From: Calditrichia bacterium
GTDB lineage: Bacteria; Calditrichota; Calditrichia; RBG-13-44-9
Direction of reading: 5' to 3'
DNA: 11,995 bases
Assembly (NCBI GenBank): GCA_026991005.1
Contig: JALXCH010000541.1
Location: 1-11,995 of the forward strand
The position numbers were made by a program, and so were the translations under genes. Shown in pieces: positions 7,120-11,995 of this stretch. The number at the start of each line of letters is the position of its first letter. The first letter of the stretch is position 1. The notes under the pieces are model-generated. The model saw only the letters and a list, made by a program, of their open reading frames with translations. It searched no databases and had not been told where the DNA came from.

Positions 7120-8913
7120 TTAGGTGGAAGAAATTCCGGTGTGGTTGGCAAACTGCAACTGGTACAATCGATAATACAATCCGCGCTGTTTCAATAATTC
7201 CTGGTGTGTCCCCATCTCGCGGATGCGTGCTCGATGCATCACCACAATCTGATCCATAGCCTGGATTGTGGAAAGCCGGTGAGCGATTACAATTGCCGTG
7301 CGTCCCTGAAGCACCACCTTTAGCGCTTCCTGAATCAAGTGTTCCGATTCACTGTCGATGTTGGCGGTAGCTTCGTCCAGAATAAGAATCTGGGGATCGA
7401 AAGCGAGAGCCCGCGCCAGCGCCAGCAGTTGTTTTTGCCCTTGAGAGAGATTTCCACCTCGCTCCTGAATCCGCGCTTCATATCCTCCGGGCATTTTTTC
7501 AATAAAATGATGGGCATGGACCATCCTGGCCGCCCAGATGGCGCGCTCCCGGGTGATGCGGGGATCATTTAAAGAAATATTCTCCAGCACGGTTCCGGAA
7601 AATAAAAACACCTCCTGCGGTACCACCGCCATCAACTGCCGTAAAGCGGTTAAATCCCATTCCCGCACATCGACCCCATCCACTAAAACCCGTCCCCGCT
7701 GTACATCGTAAAACCGCCCTACCAGACGGGAAATGGTGGTCTTACCGGCACCGGTGTGCCCCACCAGACCGTAACGCTTCCCGGGAGGGATGTACAAATT
7801 GATATCTTGCAGTACCTGTTCGGAATCGTAGGTAAACCACACGTCCCGGAACTCAATCCCCCGTGTGAGGCGATTGGTGCGGTATCCGTTAGCAGGGGAA
7901 ACAATTTCCGGTTGGGTATCCAGCAGGGTGAAGATGCGTTCCGAAGCCGCCAGTGCAGACTGCAGCACGTTGTATTTTTCGGATAAATCGCTGATGGGGC
8001 GGAAAAAGCGCCGAACGTACTGAATGAAGGCAATGAGTATTCCGAAGGTTACCTGTTGGTGTTCCAGAAAAAAAGCACCCCGGTAAATAATCAGCGCCAG
8101 AGCCACGGCACCCAACAATTCCACCAGTGGAAAAAAGATGGCAAAATAGAAAATAGTGCGAATGTACGCTGCCGTGTACTGCCAGTTGATTTTGCGGAAT
8201 TGCCGGAAGTCTTCTTTCTGGCGGTTAAACAATTGAACAATGGCCATGCCCGAAATGCGTTCCTGCAAAAAGGAATTAATCCGGGCAATTTGCCGACGAA
8301 TTTCTCCGAAAGAATGCCGCACTTTGCGACGAAATAGAAAAGAGAGGAGGCCAATAAAAGGTACCACCGAAAGCGTCCAGAGCGCCAGCCCGAAATGGAG
8401 GGAGAACATCATGAAGACAATGCCCACAATGAGCAAAATGTCTCCGAAAATCATCACCAATCCCTGGGTAAAAATCTGGTTCAGGGATTCCACATCCGAG
8501 GTGACGCGGGTGATGAGGCGCCCAACGGGATTGCGATCGAAAAATTGCTGATGGAGGGTTTGCAGGTGGCTAAAAATGTCCTGACGCAAATCGAGCATGA
8601 TGCGCTGACCCACGTACTGGGTGGTCATCATCTGGGCGTAGCGGAATATGAAATTCCCCAGCAGTACTCCCAGGTACAGGGCCGCAATGAGGTACAACCC
8701 GGCGTATTGCCCGGTCAGGATGTAGCGGTCTACGGCAATTTTGGTGAGGTAAGGCCCCAGAATCTCCATGGCCATCCCCGCAATAATTAAAAGTACTGCC
8801 AGAGCCATCCAGTACCAGTACGGCTTTCCGTAGCGGAGGAGTTTTAGGAACAGAGTTCGGTCGTACACCGGGGTTTGAGTACTCTCTTCCGAAGCGGGAG
8901 GATGGAAACGCAT
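7120..8913 (-). CDS. ABC exporter half-transporter (fused membrane and ATPase domains)
   Basis: A 597-residue type IV (MsbA/BmrCD-like) half-transporter. Six membrane helices are spread over about residues 30-320 ('WMALAVLLIIAGMAMEILGP' is the first), followed by the nucleotide-binding domain: Walker A GHTGAGKT (385-392), Q-loop 'VVPQEVFLFSGT', signature LSQGQ (489-493), Walker B 'ILILDEAT' with catalytic E514, D-loop 'ANIDS' and H-loop H545. The N-terminal 'YDRTLFLKLLRYGKPYW' and the LSQGQ in place of LSGGQ resemble the TM288/BmrD-type half of heterodimeric exporters, but no second half is in the window. Substrate unknown: lipids, drugs or peptides are all possible. The start has a strong AAAGGAG site, which overlaps the stop codon of the preceding SprT-like gene 9 nt away, so the two form an operon. 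Its 3' end converges on the hybrid kinase gene with an 82-nt gap. Confidence 0.92.
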   Translation of the reverse strand: MRFHPPASEESTQTPVYDRTLFLKLLRYGKPYWYWMALAVLLIIAGMAMEILGPYLTKIAVDRYILTGQYAGLYLIAALYLGVLLGNFIFRYAQMMTTQYVGQRIMLDLRQDIFSHLQTLHQQFFDRNPVGRLITRVTSDVESLNQIFTQGLVMIFGDILLIVGIVFMMFSLHFGLALWTLSVVPFIGLLSFLFRRKVRHSFGEIRRQIARINSFLQERISGMAIVQLFNRQKEDFRQFRKINWQYTAAYIRTIFYFAIFFPLVELLGAVALALIIYRGAFFLEHQQVTFGILIAFIQYVRRFFRPISDLSEKYNVLQSALAASERIFTLLDTQPEIVSPANGYRTNRLTRGIEFRDVWFTYDSEQVLQDINLYIPPGKRYGLVGHTGAGKTTISRLVGRFYDVQRGRVLVDGVDVREWDLTALRQLMAVVPQEVFLFSGTVLENISLNDPRITRERAIWAARMVHAHHFIEKMPGGYEARIQERGGNLSQGQKQLLALARALAFDPQILILDEATANIDSESEHLIQEALKVVLQGRTAIVIAHRLSTIQAMDQIVVMHRARIREMGTHQELLKQRGLYYRLYQLQFANHTGISST

Positions 8914-8922
8914 GGTTCTCCT

Positions 8923-9837
8923 TTACTTACAACTGCGGAATATTTTGGGTAATTCCGTTTTGACCCAATGCTTTAATTTGCGATAGTCCCGAAACTGTTT
9001 TTCGTGCGCTTTAAATTCGGCGCTGTGGTAAATCCAACGCCCCTTCTGGCGGCGGGCAGGATAAAGGATGTGAAGCATTTCGTGGAACATAATGCCTTCC
9101 CGCACAAATTCGGGAACCCGGCTATCCTTCAGACAGCGGCTGATGACCAGCAGATTTCTCTCGTAATTGAAATAACCCAGCCGACGCAAACTTTGCCGCT
9201 GGCTCCAGCGCAAATTGGGAAGGGGAAGCTTCCCCTCGAAATAGGTGCGGTTCATTCGCTGAAAAAGTTCGGTAAGGTACTCATCTTCTGCCTTCACGGG
9301 TTTTTGTTGCCGGGATTGCTTGAATTCCCTTTCGTAATGATCAAGGGTATGTAAAACATTCTCCGGAATCGTTCTGCGGTGTAAACGATGGAGGAAAACA
9401 GTGCCCAGCACCTGTAAATATTCTTCCGAAAAAGAAATATCAATGTAAGAAGGCATCAGGATGAAGCGGGTTTTGCTGTAGCTTACGTGGTGGGAAAATT
9501 GGTCTGAAGCACGATATTTCAGGTAAATGTGGGGAACATTGTGAGGAGCCAATTGCCGGGCAGTGTGGGAAAGCTCGGAAACCACTCGTCCAAAAAAGTG
9601 CTCCCGCTCCAGCAACTGATGTGCCCAGCCTTCCATATTCCACAACGCTGCGCGGCTTTTGAGCGTGAGCTGCGCGGTGGTAATTCCCCGCTCTTTAAGC
9701 AGGTGTTTTATCCCCTGCACATGCGATAGATATTCCGCCCCAACCTTACGCCTTTTTTCGGGATTTGAGACACCAACCAGTACTTTAAATAAATAATCCT
9801 GGTCTCGTACGATGCCGGGAATGCGATATTGAGCCAT
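8923..9837 (-). CDS. SprT-like zinc metalloprotein
   Basis: A 304-residue protein whose C-terminal part (about 185-300) is a SprT-like domain: 'NRTYFEGKLPLPNLRWS' opens it, and the zinc motif HEMLH (252-256) is followed by H271 in 'YHSAEFKAHE', the likely third ligand (H278 is an alternative). E253 would be the catalytic base. Known SprT/Spartan proteins are zinc metalloproteases; bacterial family members are poorly characterised. The middle part (about 130-180, 'ISFSEEYLQVLGTVFLHRLHRR') is the kind of helical segment that precedes SprT-like domains in other bacterial proteins of this type; residues 1-130 I do not recognise. No signal peptide. I chose the ATG at 9837 because AAAGGCGG lies just before it; an upstream in-frame ATG at 9852 (five residues longer, MLKAD) has no such site. 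It lies just upstream of the ABC exporter gene in the same operon. Confidence 0.82.
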   Translation of the reverse strand: MAQYRIPGIVRDQDYLFKVLVGVSNPEKRRKVGAEYLSHVQGIKHLLKERGITTAQLTLKSRAALWNMEGWAHQLLEREHFFGRVVSELSHTARQLAPHNVPHIYLKYRASDQFSHHVSYSKTRFILMPSYIDISFSEEYLQVLGTVFLHRLHRRTIPENVLHTLDHYEREFKQSRQQKPVKAEDEYLTELFQRMNRTYFEGKLPLPNLRWSQRQSLRRLGYFNYERNLLVISRCLKDSRVPEFVREGIMFHEMLHILYPARRQKGRWIYHSAEFKAHEKQFRDYRKLKHWVKTELPKIFRSCK

Positions 9838-9906
9838 GTCCGCCTTTAACATGATTCGATTTCTGAAAATTGCCTTTTGAATCGTTTAAACCGGGAAAGC
9901 AACGGG

Positions 9907-9947
9907 ATAATAAAAAGAAGCAGGGGTAAAACGATTTCCCCCTGCTT
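9907..9947 (-). terminator. Intrinsic terminator of the UPF0173 hydrolase gene
   Basis: Read on the minus strand, a 9-bp perfect stem AAGCAGGGG / CCCCTGCTT (arms at 9947-9939 and 9926-9918) with a 12-nt loop is followed by CTTTTTATTAT. It lies about 25 nt after the stop codon of the hydrolase and before the SprT-like gene, so it separates these two same-strand genes. The SprT-like operon then needs its own promoter in the 70 bp that remain; I see no clear one there. Confidence 0.85.
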
Positions 9948-9972
9948 GCGAAAATTCGTGTTAAGAACCGAT

Positions 9973-10650
9973 TTAATATTCCAGCGTTTCTCCCACTTCC
10001 AGAATCCGGCTCTTGAATCCTTTGGCGGTAACTGCATCCACAAATTTTTGCGGATCTACGTCGATCACATCAAACGTTTTGTAGTGCATGGGAATCACCA
10101 GTTCCGGCTGCAGGAATTCCGTGGCTTTAACGGCATCTTCGATACCCATGGTAAAATTATCGCCAATGGGCAGTACCGCCACGGCAATTTTATTCATCTC
10201 GCCAATGAGTTTCATGTCGTAGAATAACCCTGTGTCTCCGGGATGGTAAAGGGTTTTCCCATCCATGGTTACCAGAAATCCGCAGGGATTACCTGTGTAC
10301 GTTCCATCGGGTGCGGCGGAACCGTGGTGGGCGATGGTCAGCTTCACCCGGCCAAAGGGGAAATCGTGCGCCCCGCCGATATGCATGGGATGCACGTTGG
10401 CTCCCTGGTTCGCGCAGTAATTGGCCAGTTCAAACGGTGCTACAATGGTGGCATTATTGGCTTTGGCAATTTCCACCCCATCTCCAATATGATCCACATG
10501 GCCGTGGGTAATCAGCACGTAATCCACTTTAATCTCTTCCGGTTTGGTTTTGGCTAACGGATTACCCGAAAGGAAAGGGTCGATAACCACACTGCCTTTA
10601 CTACCCTCTACAATAAAAGCCGAATGTCCCAGATATGTTAACTTTGGCAT
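9973..10650 (-). CDS. UPF0173-type metal-dependent hydrolase, metallo-beta-lactamase fold
   Basis: A 225-residue protein of the UPF0173 (YtkL-like) family, close to the usual 225-230 residues. It has the metallo-beta-lactamase motif HxHxDH at H49, H51, D53 and H54 ('THGHVDH'), the opening 'LTYLGHSAF' and 'IDPFLSGNP' typical of this group, H136 and D139 in 'YHPGDTG', and H189 in 'IPMHY', giving a complete two-metal site. No signal peptide; cytoplasmic. The natural substrate is unknown for the family. The frame is open nine codons further upstream, but the ATG at 10650 is right: AGGAGGG stands 6 nt before it and the protein then begins MPKLTYLGHSAF like its homologues. It is a single-gene unit: a 500-bp gap lies upstream and a terminator directly downstream. 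Confidence 0.93.
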   Translation of the reverse strand: MPKLTYLGHSAFIVEGSKGSVVIDPFLSGNPLAKTKPEEIKVDYVLITHGHVDHIGDGVEIAKANNATIVAPFELANYCANQGANVHPMHIGGAHDFPFGRVKLTIAHHGSAAPDGTYTGNPCGFLVTMDGKTLYHPGDTGLFYDMKLIGEMNKIAVAVLPIGDNFTMGIEDAVKATEFLQPELVIPMHYKTFDVIDVDPQKFVDAVTAKGFKSRILEVGETLEY

Positions 10651-10714
10651 GGTACCCTCCTGAAATTTTTGGTTCAAAAATGATTATCCTTCTGTCCCAA
10701 TGAAGCTATTCACC

Positions 10715-10742
10715 CGAAAAAAGATATGTGCACGTTTTTTCG
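10715..10742. repeat. Inverted repeat CGAAAAAA / TTTTTTCG
   Basis: The 8-bp arms 10715-10722 and 10735-10742 are exact reverse complements around a 12-nt centre that holds the palindrome GTGCAC. It lies about 65 bp upstream of the hydrolase start, where an operator would be expected. An AT-rich hairpin or a chance match is also possible. Confidence 0.4.
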
Positions 10743-11002
10743 ATGTTTAGCGAAATCCGTTTACCTCTCGGGATTCCCGCTTTTTAGATGCCAGAAATTT
10801 GTGCCCGTTCAGCAATCGAAATTAATAAAATCGGGTAGAAGAACAAAGAAGAAAAGAAAAGTCATCTTTCCCGCAAGGGATATTCTTCTATTTGAATGAA
10901 AATGAAAATAGGGAAGGTTGTTAATATCAAAAGGCCTTTTTACATAATTGAAGGATATTCTCCAGGGACGTTTATTTGATGGTATTTCGCAGTTTCTGAA
11001 AC

Positions 11003-11039
11003 TAATGGGAGTTTTTTTCTTTCGAAGTGCTTCCCATTA
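11003..11039. repeat. Inverted repeat TAATGGGA / TCCCATTA
   Basis: The exact 8-bp arms 11003-11010 and 11032-11039 flank a 21-nt loop with a run of seven T. It is 118 bp upstream of the antitoxin start. It could be a remnant, a hairpin in a leader, or a binding site; nothing here decides. Confidence 0.35.
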
Positions 11040-11156
11040 CTACCAGGACAACCACTACCCATTTTTCTGCCTGCTGAAAGATGATTGAATTTTCGGATGC
11101 TTTACTCACCGGAAATTGTTAAATTCACAACAAATTGAAAAAAGTGGAGATTTTTT

Positions 11157-11366
11157 ATGCTCAAGTACACCACGTTTAATACCGAAATCAAAGAAGGAAA
11201 TTGTATTCAAATCCCCATCGAAGTGCAGGAAAGACTTTCGCTGGCTCCGGGAACTCTGGTACAGGTCTCCATCAAAAAAATTCGTTCGAAACGGCTGGAT
11301 ATGCTGATTAAGGAAAATCCTTTGTACAAATTGATTAATTTAGGTGAAGAAGAGAGGAAAGAATGA
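11157..11366 (+). CDS. AbrB/MazE-type antitoxin of a type II toxin-antitoxin pair
   Basis: A 69-residue protein. Residues about 8-43 ('EIKEGNCIQIPIEVQERLSL' and 'PGTLVQVSI') fit the swapped-hairpin AbrB/MazE DNA-binding fold, whose usual pattern is a G followed by 'IxIPxEvrexLxLxpGtxVxv'. The tail from about residue 47 ('LDMLIKENPLYKLINLG') is like the C-terminal segments by which such antitoxins wrap around PIN toxins ('DPLFKLxGxG'). Its stop codon overlaps the toxin start by 4 nt (ATGA), the standard arrangement. The ATG at 11157 is preceded by GTGGAGA with 6-nt spacing. It should bind its own promoter and so autoregulate the pair; the partly symmetric TTGTT/AACAA (11117-11121, 11130-11134) just upstream is a possible site, with low confidence. 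Confidence 0.75.
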   Translation: MLKYTTFNTEIKEGNCIQIPIEVQERLSLAPGTLVQVSIKKIRSKRLDMLIKENPLYKLINLGEEERKE

Positions 11367-11779
11367 AAACGTTTATTGACACCTCTGCCTGGCTGGCGAT
11401 TGTCAACAAGAACGATCCCGCACACTCCCAATTTACCGGAGAATTTCAGAGGCTTCTGGAGGAAGGGGATCGCCTGTACACTACCAATGTAGCCATAGGC
11501 CAGGTATTAAGCGAACTGAGTAATCTCAATCGGGAAAAAGCGTTCCGGTTTCACGAAATTGTAGAAGAGGCCTGGTTCGGGACGCATCTTCATATTATGT
11601 GGATTGGGCGGAAAACCCAGTGGGATGCTTTGAAAATGTGGAGACGTTTTGCCCACTTAAAACTGGATGTGTTCGATTTTGCCAGTGTGATTTTGATGAA
11701 TCGCCGGAATATTCGCCAGATTTTAACCCGGAATAAAGATTTTTATGAGTTGGGTTTTAAAATTTTACCGGAAAAATAG
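11363..11779 (+). CDS. PIN-domain ribonuclease toxin (VapC-like)
   Basis: A 138-residue single PIN domain, the usual length for VapC-type toxins, which are metal-dependent RNases. The first acid is D6 in 'FIDTSAWLA', followed by the expected E51 in 'GQVLSELSN' and D105 in 'LDVFDFAS'. At the fourth position ('FTFDrhF' in many relatives) the sequence reads 'LTRNKDF', so N124 stands where D is common; PIN proteins often vary here, and the three main acids should suffice to bind metal. The C-terminal 'YELGFKIL' is typical of the fold's last strand. It overlaps the antitoxin by 4 nt and has GAGAGG just upstream, so translation is coupled. The target RNA cannot be read from sequence. The next gene starts 9 nt later and is probably co-transcribed. 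Confidence 0.85.
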   Translation: MKTFIDTSAWLAIVNKNDPAHSQFTGEFQRLLEEGDRLYTTNVAIGQVLSELSNLNREKAFRFHEIVEEAWFGTHLHIMWIGRKTQWDALKMWRRFAHLKLDVFDFASVILMNRRNIRQILTRNKDFYELGFKILPEK

Positions 11780-11788
11780 GGACGTGTT

Positions 11789-11995
11789 ATGGGACTTACG
11801 GACATACTTTTACCAGACAGGGAAGAAAAAATAATTGGGTTTGCCGGTGGAGATGGAAGAAATTATCTCATTGAGCAGATGGCTAACACGCTGTCTGCGG
11901 CAGGCAAGCGCATTCTCATTGCAGCGCTGGGGCATCAGGTTCTGCCGATTATTGGCGAAATTGTAGTGGCGGAGAAAGCGGACGCTCTTTTGAAC
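11789..11995 (+). CDS. Start of a P-loop-like gene, possibly YqeC-related (runs off the window)
   Basis: The first 69 codons of a gene open to the end of the window, starting with ATG 11789 after AGGGA at 11778-11782. The visible part reads 'MGLTDILLPDREEKIIGFAG', then 'GDGRNYLIEQMANTLSAAGK' and 'RILIAAL'. This is the layout of the first beta strand, P-loop and helix of YqeC, a protein linked to selenium-dependent molybdenum hydroxylases, where 'VGAGGKTT' is expected. Here the loop reads AGGDGRN: the glycines are kept but the Lys and Ser/Thr of Walker A are replaced by R and N. It may therefore be a degenerate paralogue or a different Rossmann-like protein. Only the N-terminus can be judged. 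It starts 9 nt after the toxin stop, so it shares that transcript. Confidence 0.6.
   Translation, partial: MGLTDILLPDREEKIIGFAGGDGRNYLIEQMANTLSAAGKRILIAALGHQVLPIIGEIVVAEKADALLN

Larger units (their letters stand above)
10651..11156. other. Non-coding gap with several inverted repeats
   Basis: About 500 bp between the divergent hydrolase and antitoxin genes. I find no convincing gene. It must contain the promoters of both, though I see no clear -35/-10 pair for either; GATAAT on the minus strand (10688-10683) is a possible lone -10 for the hydrolase. Three perfect 8-bp inverted repeats are present (10715-10742, 10836-10890, 11003-11039), plus a small CCC-GCAA-GGG hairpin at 10869-10880 nested in the second. 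Confidence 0.6.

Noticed and set aside
10769..10785. Mini hairpin CGGG-ATT-CCCG followed by CTTTTT on the plus strand
   Set aside because: Only a 4-bp stem, and no plus-strand gene lies upstream for it to terminate.
11002..11109. 35-residue minus-strand frame with GTG start
   Set aside because: No ribosome binding site, valine-rich low-complexity core and no recognisable family; probably chance.

Overview
The window is a stretch of bacterial chromosome with moderate GC genes and AT-rich gaps. No rRNA, tRNA, phage or transposase gene is visible. The lipoprotein signal on the amidohydrolase suggests a Gram-negative-type envelope. The mix of genes, and the degenerate ATTCGTG and CGCAAAG repeat islands between them, suggest an uncultured-type lineage of the FCB/Calditrichota kind. 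That placement is inferred from memory of such genomes and no marker gene here confirms it.

Layout. (1) 1-3659, plus strand: the 3' tip of an unidentified gene, then a large protein with TPR repeats and a tail of six AT-hooks, then a probable lipoprotein YtcJ-like amidohydrolase. (2) 3660-4278: an AT-rich non-coding island carrying two families of short degenerate repeats, ending in a candidate sigma70-type promoter whose -10 lies in a perfect inverted repeat. (3) 4279-7037, plus: a gamma-class carbonic anhydrase-like protein overlapping by 4 nt a soluble GAF/histidine kinase/receiver hybrid. (4) 8923-9837 and 7120-8913, minus: a SprT-like zinc metalloprotein followed 9 nt later by an ABC exporter half-transporter. 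(5) 9973-10650, minus: a UPF0173 metallo-beta-lactamase-fold hydrolase with its own intrinsic terminator. (6) 10651-11156: a non-coding gap with three 8-bp inverted repeats. (7) 11157-11995, plus: an AbrB-type antitoxin and PIN-domain toxin pair, then the start of a P-loop-like gene resembling YqeC that runs off the window.

Most of the genes are ordinary families. The less usual points are: the TPR protein with an array of AT-hooks built from a roughly 50-residue duplicated double unit; the translationally coupled carbonic anhydrase and cytoplasmic hybrid kinase under a palindromic promoter, which could form a small sensing unit; an ABC half-transporter with a non-canonical LSQGQ signature and no partner nearby; and a toxin-antitoxin pair placed directly upstream of, and probably co-transcribed with, a YqeC-like gene whose P-loop lysine is missing. 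I cannot show that any of these is a new system; each is reported with what would test it.
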